NCBI GenBank assembly: GCA_947259685.1
Contig: CAMYNC010000160.1
Span: forward strand, 1-7,570
DNA length: 7,570 bases
Direction: 5' to 3'
Origin: an uncultured Desulfuromonadales bacterium
Lineage (GTDB): Bacteria > Desulfobacterota > Desulfuromonadia > Desulfuromonadales > Geopsychrobacteraceae
Shown: positions 1 through 6,388 of the stretch, piece by piece
Numbering within the stretch: the first letter of the stretch is position 1
How the letters are laid out: the number at the start of each line of letters is the position of its first letter
Translations under genes and position numbers: made by a program
Notes under the pieces: generated by a model
What the model was told of the DNA's origin: nothing
Database searches by the model: none
Seen by the model: the letters and a program-made list of their open reading frames with translations, nothing else

Positions 1-133
1 CGGTGGCGACCATCGGCGGGCTCGCCGGATCGCCCAGCTCGGCATAGCGGACCTTGAGCCCTGATTTGTTCAGGAGTACGGTCTTGGTGTCCAGTAGCTG
101 ATTCTGTTGTTTGGTGCTCGCTGTGGAATTCAT
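1..133 (-). CDS. alpha/beta hydrolase, N-terminal 44 residues, cut by the window edge
   Basis: The frame from the ATG at 133 reads MNSTASTKQQ, then LLNKSGLKVRYAELGDP and ASPPMVAT at the edge. The pattern 'short lead, L-K-RYAELGDP, hydrophobic strand' is the usual opening of alpha/beta-hydrolase-fold proteins, where the oxyanion-hole HG motif normally comes just after the last visible residues. An AAGAAGAAACGG stretch directly upstream is a modest ribosome site. A competing frame from an ATG at 149, overlapping the previous stop as ATGA, is also open to the edge but reads as a low-complexity polar sequence and is probably a shadow. The substrate and catalytic residues lie outside the window. 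This would be the second alpha/beta hydrolase in the cluster after the dehalogenase. Confidence 0.65.
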   Translation of the reverse strand, partial: MNSTASTKQQNQLLDTKTVLLNKSGLKVRYAELGDPASPPMVAT

Positions 134-145
134 CCGTTTCTTCTT

Positions 146-421
146 TCATCGTGCGCTCTGCTTGATCCCTCTCTGAGGAATTTGCGGACCGGCTAATCGG
201 CAATAAGCTTTAGCTGCCCACCGATAATCGATGGCTTGTGAGACAAATCCAAACAGGACCGGCAATGCGTAAACCTGACCCAGCAGCGCGACAGGTGTCG
301 GACCGATGTCTCCCGTACGCAGGAACGCCGCTGACAGGATAATGGCCGAATTGATGCTTCCTGTGGTCATCCGATCATCACGGCCCTGGCCGGAATCCGT
401 GCGGAAACGCCGTCGCAACAA
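146..421 (-). CDS. small putative membrane protein, unrecognised
   Basis: A weakly supported ORF of up to 91 residues from a TTG at 421, with GGAG eleven bases and GAGAG four bases upstream; a shorter version begins at the ATG at 370 (MTTGSINS) without a clear ribosome site. From the longer start, two hydrophobic stretches near residues 22-36 (SINSAIILSAAFL) and 44-65 (VALLGQVYALPVLFGFVSQA) are followed by a basic tail. The arrangement NSA-IILS-AFL then PTPVALLGQVYALP faintly recalls the C-terminal end of bile-acid/sodium symporter-type proteins, so it may be a remnant; I cannot confirm this. It fills the gap between the glutaredoxin fusion stop at 496 and the hydrolase start at 133, where no other gene is seen. 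Its stop lies 12 bases before the hydrolase ATG, consistent with a shared transcript. Confidence 0.4.
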   Translation of the reverse strand: MLRRRFRTDSGQGRDDRMTTGSINSAIILSAAFLRTGDIGPTPVALLGQVYALPVLFGFVSQAIDYRWAAKAYCRLAGPQIPQRGIKQSAR

Positions 422-495
422 GATGCTCTCTTCTCCACTAACTGATCACCAAAGCCATCGGCGGTATTCAAGTGACAGGCCGCCTAATGTGCTAC

Positions 496-1683
496 TTAGT
501 GCTGGGTAATCAGATACTCAAATGCACCCAATGCGGCATTGGCACCGGCGCCGGCGGCAATCACGATCTGCTTGTCGTGTGAATCCGTTACATCCCCCGC
601 CGCAAATACTCCTTTTATTCCCGTTTTTCCCCGACTATCGACCTTGATCTCACCACGCTCGTTGGTATCCAGCAGATCAAGAACAAAATCGGTGTTCGGG
701 AAGAGTCCGATTTCGATGAAGACCCCCTGCACTTCGAGCCTTCGGGTTTCGCCGGAGGCAAGAGTCTTCACCGTGAGCCCTTCGACCTGGTCCGCTCCGT
801 GAATTTCGACCGGATCATGCAACGCCAGTGACTCCACCCGTTCGGCGTTTTGTACCTTATCCTGCAGAATCGAGTCACCATTCCACTCGGTACGTGAAAT
901 CAGATAGACCTTGCGGGCCAGCCCGTTCATTTCGATGGCCGCCTCCAGGCCTGAATTACCTCCACCGATGATGGCAATGTCCATGTCCTTGAACAAGGGG
1001 CCATCACAGGTTGAGCAGTACACCACGCCCTTACCCGACAGTTCTTTTTCACCTGGAATATTGAGCTTTTGTTTGAACGCCCCCGTCGCAATGATGACTG
1101 AGCGCGTGTGAATTTCGCGGCCTGCAGCAGTTTCCAGGATCTTGCAGCGATCTTCAACGCGCAGGCCAGCCACCTTCTCGCCCACCATTTTATCGATGCT
1201 ATATTGATCCACTTGTTTTTCGAATTGCTCGACCAAGTCTGGTCCGGTGATCATCTGAAAGCCGGGATAATTGCCGACTTCGTAGGTGGTCCCCAACTGC
1301 CCACCGATATCGGAGGCAATGATCAGGGTTGAAAGATTCTTGCGCACAGCATAGATCGCGGCTGACATGCCGGCCGGACCGGCCCCGATAATGGCCACAT
1401 CGTAGACCTTGGTTAGGTCAACCGGGGACACGATATTGAGGAGTTGGTCAAGTTTACCTGTCGCGTTCAACTGCGCCAGATCGTCATAGCCGCCGACTGA
1501 TTGTTCATCGATGAAGATCTGGGGCACGGTCCGGCGTCGGGATCGCTCGATCATTTCTTGCTCACGCATAGCATCCGAGGTCACATCAACTTCCTGGTAT
1601 TCGAGCTTCTTGCTGCGCATCAGTGCCTTGGCCTTGGCGCAGTAGGGGCACCATTCTTTTGAATAGATTTCAATTTTAGCCAT
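496..1683 (-). CDS. glutaredoxin - thioredoxin-reductase-like (AhpF-type) flavoprotein fusion
   Basis: A 395-residue two-domain redox enzyme with GAGGAG six bases before its ATG. Residues 1-84 are a complete glutaredoxin/NrdH-like fold: active site CPYC at 12-15, cis-proline motif TVPQ at 52-55 and GGYDDL at 64-69. After a short linker, residues 93-395 form a low-molecular-weight thioredoxin-reductase module: FAD-binding GAGPAG at 100-105, redox pair C223/C226 in YCSTCDGPLFK, second dinucleotide motif GGGNSG at 240-245, and the closing FAD motif GVFAAGDVTD. The CxxCDGPLFK and GGGNSGLEAAIEM stretches resemble AhpF more than classical TrxB. The HRRDxxRA motif of NADPH-specific TrxB is replaced by ISRTEWNGDSIL, which suggests NADH use (inference). 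The likely flow is NAD(P)H to FAD to CSTC to CPYC to an external disulfide or peroxiredoxin; none is encoded in the window. It follows the dehalogenase with a 93-base gap. Confidence 0.94.
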   Translation of the reverse strand: MAKIEIYSKEWCPYCAKAKALMRSKKLEYQEVDVTSDAMREQEMIERSRRRTVPQIFIDEQSVGGYDDLAQLNATGKLDQLLNIVSPVDLTKVYDVAIIGAGPAGMSAAIYAVRKNLSTLIIASDIGGQLGTTYEVGNYPGFQMITGPDLVEQFEKQVDQYSIDKMVGEKVAGLRVEDRCKILETAAGREIHTRSVIIATGAFKQKLNIPGEKELSGKGVVYCSTCDGPLFKDMDIAIIGGGNSGLEAAIEMNGLARKVYLISRTEWNGDSILQDKVQNAERVESLALHDPVEIHGADQVEGLTVKTLASGETRRLEVQGVFIEIGLFPNTDFVLDLLDTNERGEIKVDSRGKTGIKGVFAAGDVTDSHDKQIVIAAGAGANAALGAFEYLITQH

Positions 1684-1776
1684 GGTGATCTCCTCAATAA
1701 GGGTTGTCGGTTATTCGTTGTGTAAGGTTGTCTCTCCCTCTTGGCGTAGACCTAAGCACTCCTCTCGTCCGGTTCC

Positions 1777-2678
1777 TTATCTTTTCGTCTCCACGACAAG
1801 TCCGCGGCACCATTTGGCCAGCTCCGAGCCGATCAGGTGCGGATTGTCCTCCTGCAGATAATGGGTTCCTGCACCGATATCGACCGTCTTCAGGTTTTTC
1901 AGCTGCTGTCGGCACCACTCCACCATCGGCGGGGGCAGGATGCCCCCGGCGAGGCATGGAAGAGCAGCTTCGGCAGGTCCGACTGCTGGAGCCACCGGTT
2001 GTAGGCTTCCACCGCCTCGGCGACATCGGCCGGTTGCCCCTCGATGGGAATCTCATTGGGCCAGCGCCAGACCGGTTTACGGCTGGCCGGCTCCAGAAAC
2101 GGCTCCCGGTAGTGGTTTTTCTCCGCCTCACTAAGCTCCCGGACCTCTCCTTTGGAGAGCAGGATCTGCTCGACGAACACATTCTGGTTGACGATCATCT
2201 CCCAACCGACCTCGGGGGTCCGAAAGGCCTGGAACATTTCTTTCACGTCCGCCGAAAATGCCTCCCAGCGAAAGGGCATGACAATCGCTTCCATGAAGGC
2301 GATCCCTTTGACGTTGTCCTCATGCCGGCTGGCGTGATGAAAACCGAGGGCGCTGCCCCAGTCGTGCACGACCAGGGTGAGATTTTTCAGGGCCAGCTTT
2401 TCGATGAAGCTTTCCAGGTATTTGACGTGGTCGAAGAACCGATACTCGATGTCCGGTTTATCCGACTTGCCCATGCCGATGAGATCCGGTGCCAGGCATC
2501 GCCCCAAGGAGGTCAGGTGGGGGATAATGTTCCGCCACAGGTAGGAGGAAGTGGGGTTACCGTGCAGAAAAAGGATCGGGTCGCCTGTGCCTTTATCGAG
2601 GTAGTGAATCCTCGATCCCTGAACTTCGATATAGTTTGACTGGTACGGAAAGTCTGCAGAAATCTCTTGGGTCATCAT
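1777..2678 (-). pseudogene. dhaA: haloalkane dehalogenase, type II (DhaA/LinB-like), frameshifted
   Basis: The frame starting at MMTQEISADFPYQSNY reads as a type II haloalkane dehalogenase, an alpha/beta hydrolase that splits carbon-halogen bonds with water. With the frame restored it is 300 residues, close to DhaA. Key residues fall at or near the DhaA numbers: halide-binding N41 (HGNPTSSYLW) and W107, nucleophile D106 (VVHDWGSALG) and acid E130 (GIAFMEAI). After LLFHASPG the frame breaks, reading ASCPRRWWSGADSS and stopping at 1899. The other frame continues with GGILPPPMVEW and holds the catalytic histidine (H273, GTHYLQEDNPHLIG) and the end ELAKWCRGLVVETKR. One extra base in the C5 run at 1943-1947 would join both parts exactly. 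As given, the product lacks the histidine and should be inactive, unless this is a sequencing error. GGGAG at 2686-2690 supports the ATG at 2678; an in-frame ATG at 2744 overlaps the preceding stop. Confidence 0.92.
1943..1947 (-). other. one-base deletion site in a homopolymer (frameshift)
   Basis: On the minus strand this is five G residues in the SPG/GGIL region of the dehalogenase. Six would restore a single 300-residue frame. The exact missing base within the run cannot be placed. A second run of five (plus-strand G at 1931-1935) lies a few bases away, within the already shifted frame. Confidence 0.8.
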
Positions 2679-2685
2679 TCTTTGT

Positions 2686-2690
2686 CTCCC
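2686..2690 (-). promoter_or_regulatory. ribosome binding site for the dehalogenase
   Basis: GGGAG lies seven bases before the ATG at 2678. The resulting N-terminus lines up with DhaA-type proteins, which favours this start over the in-frame ATG at 2744. Confidence 0.65.
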
Positions 2691-2740
2691 ATTTTTTGAA
2701 GCGAACGGGTTGAAAGAAATCATGGCGAATTGATCCGATT

Positions 2741-3439
2741 TCATGGTTCTCCGGTTGATTCAAAAACTCCCCATGCCAGTAGTAAGTTCAGGAAAAGCAA
2801 TATGGGAACGATGATGCTCGGCGACAACACCATCGGGAATTCAAAGATGAAGATGAAGCCCGGCTCGCTCATCCAGTAGGGCATGAAAATAAATATCGGC
2901 ATGAGGATGATGGCGGGGCCGATAAGGTTCCAGATCAGCAGCGCGCGATTACTGATGGCTTTTCGCAGCAGCAGCCAGCCCACGATGAGGGCAGAGGCGC
3001 CGTATAAAAAGTCCGGTATGCCGACCCAGAAAACGAAGCTGGACGTGACTTCGCCTTTGATCCCTTTTATCACCGCGCCCAGCGCCCCGATGCGCAACGC
3101 CTGAATAAAGACCAGCCAGTGCCATGGTGTGCTTGCTGCTATACCGCGCAGGGCGCTTCGAAGGTTTCCGGAGAGAAGCAAATTGACAGCTAAAATGACA
3201 ACGGCCACGCAGGCTTGCCACAGCAGTGGTACCCGCTCCAAAAGTGCAGGCGACGCGTGGATCCCCGTTATTCCCAGCGCGATGCTGATCAGCGTCCAGA
3301 CGAAAAACGCCAGAAGCAGAACGTAGACGCTGCGTACTTCTGCCGTATTTATCGCCCGGTTTATTTTGGCCCTGCGGGTAATGAACAAGCAGAAGGCAAA
3401 AACACCGGTCAAGAATATTGGGAGTATGGAAAATTTCAT
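2741..3439 (-). CDS. multi-pass integral membrane protein of unknown function
   Basis: I do not recognise this family. The start is the ATG of MKFSILPIF, supported by AGAGG seven bases upstream; a GTG at 3526 overlapping the previous stop would add 29 non-hydrophobic residues and has no comparable site. The 232-residue product is strongly hydrophobic, with about seven likely membrane segments near residues 4-20, 38-58, 69-90, 107-125, 135-157, 164-186 and 195-225. The connecting loops are short, and one carries RRAKINRAINTAEVR (residues 22-36), consistent with a cytosolic positive loop. There is no cysteine pair, histidine cluster or transporter signature I can name; a GVFES tail ends the protein. 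It starts 83 bases after the MOSC fusion stop. Its own stop overlaps by four bases (ATGA) an alternative upstream ATG of the dehalogenase frame, which suggests a shared transcript. It could be a transporter or a membrane partner; both are guesses. Confidence 0.8.
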   Translation of the reverse strand: MKFSILPIFLTGVFAFCLFITRRAKINRAINTAEVRSVYVLLLAFFVWTLISIALGITGIHASPALLERVPLLWQACVAVVILAVNLLLSGNLRSALRGIAASTPWHWLVFIQALRIGALGAVIKGIKGEVTSSFVFWVGIPDFLYGASALIVGWLLLRKAISNRALLIWNLIGPAIILMPIFIFMPYWMSEPGFIFIFEFPMVLSPSIIVPILLFLNLLLAWGVFESTGEP

Positions 3440-3446
3440 AGACACG

Positions 3447-3451
3447 CCTCT
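3447..3451 (-). promoter_or_regulatory. ribosome binding site for the membrane protein
   Basis: AGAGG sits seven bases before the ATG at 3439. It supports that start over the GTG at 3526. Confidence 0.6.
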
Positions 3452-3522
3452 TTCTCTGGGACCGGTTCCCAGTTTTTTCATCCTGCCGAGAGTCTCCCTA
3501 AAACCGCCGACCGTCGGGATGG

Positions 3523-5274
3523 TCACACATCGATAACGATGTCGGTCATGGGCCGGGCGCAGCAGAGCAACACCTGTGCCGGATAGGGCGGGTCCAAGGG
3601 CTCGACCGCATAGTCCACCTCGCCTTCGAGAAGCTCATGCATACAGATCTGGCAGATCCCCGAGCGACAGCTGCATGCGGGATAGACCCCTTGGGCCTCG
3701 GCGAAATCGAGCAGGTTGTCAAAGTCCGGGCTCCACAGGGCTGTTATCCCCGATTTCAGAAAGACGACCTCTAAACCCTTGTAATTTTCAACCGGTTTGG
3801 GCTTTCGGTGTGGGGCTTGAGTCCCCTCAATCAGCAGGGAGGTCGAGCCGAAAAGTTCGTAGCGGATCCTGCTCTCCGGCACGCCCCAGGCCCGCAAATC
3901 CTGAAAGAGCGATTTCATGAAGGGGGGCGGGCCGCAAATATAGAAATCCATCTCCTTGTCCGGTAGCAACCGCCTGAGCAGCTCGACGGTCACCTGGCCG
4001 GAGCTGTCGTAATCACGGCCCTTGATGTCCTCGGGACACGGTCGGTCATAGCAGATATGCACCCGGACATTTTCGTTCTCGGCGTCCAGGCGGCGCATAT
4101 GCTTGCACATCACATGATGGACGCCGTTGCGGGTGCCGTGAACAAACCAGACCGGTCGTTTCCTGCCGACATGGACGATGGCGTTGAGCATGCTGATCAT
4201 AGGGGTCAGCCCCACGCCGCCGCTCAGCAGCACCACCGGCGTCTCCCCCTGAGTATCCAGATAAAAATCGCCGCGGGGCCCCGCCACGCTCAGCCGCGTA
4301 CCCGGCTCGACCTGGTCGTGGAAATAATTGGAACCCGATGCGATCGAGGGGTCCTCCGGAGGCGGTTCCCGCTTGATGGTGACGCGGTAATATCCTTCGT
4401 GGCAGGGGCCGTCGGAGAGAGAATAGGTACGGATCACCGCCCTGGATTGTCCGGGGATGTCCAGCTTGAAACTGAGAAACTGCCCCGGCAAATAGACCGG
4501 CAGGGGCACCCGGTCTTCGGGAATGATGTAAAAGGAGGTGATGTCCCGGCTTTCGGGCACCTTCTTGTCGACGACGAAGGTCCGAAACCCCTGCCAGGCT
4601 CTGGCTGCAACCCGGGGCTTTTTCGGAACTCCTGCCGATTGGGTCAACAGCTCCTCGAAGGATTCGCGCCATCCAGGCGCCAGGGCGGGGATTTGCAGCA
4701 CCCGGCGGATCTGGTCAATATTGTGGAAGTCGAAATAAAGCAGCCGGGCCAGTTGGCGTACCGACATCTGTTCAGGACCGGTCTTGACCCGCTCGATAAC
4801 ATCCCCGGCGCCGACCTCACCTTCTTCCAGCACCCGTAGATAGAATCCCAGCCGGCCGCTGGCCAGAAACTGCCGGGAAAAGCCCGGCATTCCCATCTTC
4901 AGCTCCAGTTTGAAGCAGGGGACCCTTGGCTGGGTCACCTCCAGCATAGCAGCGCCGACCCGAAAGACGTCGCCGATGTGGACCCGGTCATCGGGCATGC
5001 CCTCCACGGTGAGGTTTTCGCCGAAATGGCCGTGGGCAAGGTTGTCCAGACCCAGCACCAGCTGCCAGTAGTGGTAGCTGGCAAAATCATAGACATAAAC
5101 CGCCTTATCGGGTCCGCCGTGCACGGTCAGGTCGGCCTGTCCGTCACCCTCCAGGTTGAGCTTTCTCACCATGACTCGTTCTGCGACCGGTTCTTTGAAG
5201 ATGCCGGTGCTAACAGTTGTACCGTCGTAATCGACGGTTTGTGGTAAGGAGACATTCACGGACAGCAGTTTCAT
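3523..5274 (-). CDS. MOSC - FAD/NAD(P) oxidoreductase - [2Fe-2S] ferredoxin fusion protein
   Basis: The start is the ATG of MKLLSVNVSLP, with GGAGG eight bases upstream; this gives 583 residues. Residues 1-165 form a YiiM-like MOSC domain with VHGGPDKAVYVY (51-62), HFGENLTVEG (83-92) and PRVPCFKL, whose C120 matches the cysteine expected to ligate molybdenum. Residues 168-212 resemble the helical '3-alpha' domain that follows MOSC in YiiM. A ferredoxin-reductase module follows: flavin-binding motif RTYSL at 282-286, a pyridine-nucleotide motif LLSGGVGLTPM at 349-359, and YICGPPPFMKSL near the reductase end. The C-terminal plant-type ferredoxin has C536-x4-C541-x2-C544 and a fourth ligand at C571 or C572. 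The electron path would be NAD(P)H to flavin to [2Fe-2S], then presumably to a Moco site. E. coli YiiM and YcbX are MOSC proteins linked to detoxifying N-hydroxylated base analogues; the substrate here is unknown. The protein appears cytoplasmic. Confidence 0.94.
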   Translation of the reverse strand: MKLLSVNVSLPQTVDYDGTTVSTGIFKEPVAERVMVRKLNLEGDGQADLTVHGGPDKAVYVYDFASYHYWQLVLGLDNLAHGHFGENLTVEGMPDDRVHIGDVFRVGAAMLEVTQPRVPCFKLELKMGMPGFSRQFLASGRLGFYLRVLEEGEVGAGDVIERVKTGPEQMSVRQLARLLYFDFHNIDQIRRVLQIPALAPGWRESFEELLTQSAGVPKKPRVAARAWQGFRTFVVDKKVPESRDITSFYIIPEDRVPLPVYLPGQFLSFKLDIPGQSRAVIRTYSLSDGPCHEGYYRVTIKREPPPEDPSIASGSNYFHDQVEPGTRLSVAGPRGDFYLDTQGETPVVLLSGGVGLTPMISMLNAIVHVGRKRPVWFVHGTRNGVHHVMCKHMRRLDAENENVRVHICYDRPCPEDIKGRDYDSSGQVTVELLRRLLPDKEMDFYICGPPPFMKSLFQDLRAWGVPESRIRYELFGSTSLLIEGTQAPHRKPKPVENYKGLEVVFLKSGITALWSPDFDNLLDFAEAQGVYPACSCRSGICQICMHELLEGEVDYAVEPLDPPYPAQVLLCCARPMTDIVIDV

Positions 5275-5282
5275 GGAAGCAA

Positions 5283-5287
5283 CCTCC
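5283..5287 (-). promoter_or_regulatory. ribosome binding site deciding the start of the MOSC fusion
   Basis: GGAGG lies eight bases before the ATG at 5274. It rules in that start over an upstream in-frame Met at 5331, whose extra 19 residues (MSGMQAKSENRIHRMEVAS) are not part of the MOSC domain and would be translated through this site. Confidence 0.8.
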
Positions 5288-5367
5288 ATCCTATGGATTC
5301 GATTCTCCGACTTGGCCTGCATACCCGACAACCTGGTGGAAGCAGTGGGGGCAAGCGCTCATCTAGT

Positions 5368-6318
5368 CTACTCCGGCCCGGACCGGGACGCTGCATCTCC
5401 ACTGCTCGGGTTCTGCGGAGAGTAATCGAGGAACTCCCACTCCAGCCGATAGGGCAGGTCGGCCTCCAACCAGCGGTCGATTTCGAAATCCCAGAAACGT
5501 TGGGTGCCTCCGGTTTCCTGCCTGGGTTCATCCAGGTCCCATAGGATTTCAGCCCGGCCGGTAAGTTGCAGCATCCGATCGTTATCGAAGTCAAGAAATA
5601 CCAGCCCTGCCCGGGGGTTTGACGCAAAATTGCCCAGCGTGTTGAACATACTGTTGCCCACATAGTCAGGAATGCGGATCCTGCGGTCATCACGGATCCG
5701 GATGAACCCGGGGTTGCCACCTCGGTGGGAGGCGTCGACCCCCTGGGTGGGATGGGCGCTGGCGACGAAGAATGTATCTGCACTGCTGATGAGCCTTTGC
5801 CGATCGTCGTCTAGGGCGCTGCCCCGCAGAGGTTTGCCGGGAACTTTGCTGCCGCCGATAGTCAGATGCCGGCGCTGGATATATTTCGGACAGTTCGGGT
5901 AAGCCGCTTCCACATTGAGGCTGAGTCGCTCGGAAGCGCTGCGCTTGATGCTCCCGTTAATGCGCAGTCGACGACGAGAGCCTAATTCGATGAGCAGCAT
6001 GCCGACCTTCGGCTGGTTTTCGATATTGGCCCAGAAAGGATCCTCCGGATTCTTGGCACTTCGCGTCATGTCGAACTCGACGGTCTGCTCATCAACCGCC
6101 GTCATGAAGCCGGGCTGCCCGGCAAGCACTGATGCCCAGACGTTGAGCTCCTTGTCCAGACTGCCCAGAACGGCCAGCGGCTGTTGACTGATGAACTGGA
6201 GGGCGCCCTGGATGATGCTATTGGAGATGACTTGGCTGTTCCGTCGGCCTTCTTCGAGCACGCCCGCACGTTGTTGCACGAGCAACTCGCCTTCGTGATA
6301 GGGGTTTTCGATACGCAC
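5368..6318 (-). CDS. pyridoxamine 5'-phosphate oxidase-like family protein with two split-barrel domains
   Basis: I place the start at a GTG (VRIENPYHEGEL), because GGAGG lies seven bases upstream at 6326-6330; a longer version starting at a TTG at 6354 lacks such a site and adds residues encoded across the Shine-Dalgarno. The product is about 316 residues. Two flavin-reductase-like split barrels appear in tandem: one at roughly residues 45-130 (QQPLAVLGSLDKELNVWAS... RRRLRINGSIKRS) and one at roughly 185-275 (SADTFFVASAHPTQGVDASHRGG, then NTLGNFASNPRAGLVFLDF and LQLTGRAEILWD). This two-barrel form is known from the PNPOx-like family and is often encoded beside, or fused to, ferredoxin-reductase proteins, as here. 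Relatives bind FMN, F420 or heme; genuine PNP oxidase activity is not implied. The next gene starts 93 bases downstream. The protein is probably cytoplasmic, since no signal peptide or membrane segment is seen. Confidence 0.9.
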   Translation of the reverse strand: MRIENPYHEGELLVQQRAGVLEEGRRNSQVISNSIIQGALQFISQQPLAVLGSLDKELNVWASVLAGQPGFMTAVDEQTVEFDMTRSAKNPEDPFWANIENQPKVGMLLIELGSRRRLRINGSIKRSASERLSLNVEAAYPNCPKYIQRRHLTIGGSKVPGKPLRGSALDDDRQRLISSADTFFVASAHPTQGVDASHRGGNPGFIRIRDDRRIRIPDYVGNSMFNTLGNFASNPRAGLVFLDFDNDRMLQLTGRAEILWDLDEPRQETGGTQRFWDFEIDRWLEADLPYRLEWEFLDYSPQNPSSGDAASRSGPE

Positions 6319-6325
6319 GACATTA

Positions 6326-6330
6326 CCTCC
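6326..6330 (-). promoter_or_regulatory. ribosome binding site deciding the GTG start of the split-barrel gene
   Basis: A perfect GGAGG lies seven bases before the GTG at 6318. It decides between this start and an upstream in-frame TTG at 6354. An ATG two bases after the site is in another frame and lies too close to be used. Its first two G residues belong to an inverted repeat at 6329-6342. Confidence 0.75.
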
Positions 6331-6342
6331 ATCTAAAGATGG
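6329..6342. repeat. short inverted repeat overlapping a Shine-Dalgarno
   Basis: The plus strand reads CCATCT-AA-AGATGG, a perfect 6-base inverted repeat around AA. In the mRNA (minus sense) it could fold as a 5-base-pair stem CCATC/GATGG with a TTTA loop. Its 3' arm contains the first two G residues of the GGAGG site of the split-barrel gene. It could be a small operator or could weakly hide the ribosome site, or it may be chance. No second copy was noticed in the window. Confidence 0.45.
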
Positions 6343-6388
6343 GCGAAGGCGCAATATTTTGGGTTACGCCCCCGCCTCTAGTAACACC

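Noticed and set aside
1..149. Alternative frame from the ATG at 149 (MKEETDEFHS), overlapping the upstream stop as ATGA
   Set aside because: It is open to the edge but low-complexity and polar; the frame from 133 reads as a recognisable alpha/beta hydrolase N-terminus.
1943..1947. Programmed ribosomal frameshifting in the dehalogenase
   Set aside because: No slippery heptamer followed by a convincing stem or pseudoknot was seen, and haloalkane dehalogenases are not known to use frameshifting; deletion or sequencing error is simpler.
1694..2182. Minus-strand frame of 162 codons overlapping the end of the dehalogenase
   Set aside because: This is the third frame across the frameshift region; its basic, serine-rich sequence matches no family, and the two dehalogenase frames explain the region.
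1704..2639. Plus-strand open frame of 311 codons opposite the dehalogenase
   Set aside because: It is antisense to a clearly recognisable dehalogenase, has no recognisable motif and shows the arginine/proline-rich composition of a shadow frame in GC-rich DNA.
4057..4839. Plus-strand open frame of 260 codons opposite the MOSC-reductase fusion
   Set aside because: The minus strand carries intact flavin and nucleotide-binding motifs over this stretch; the plus frame shows no family features or ribosome site of note.
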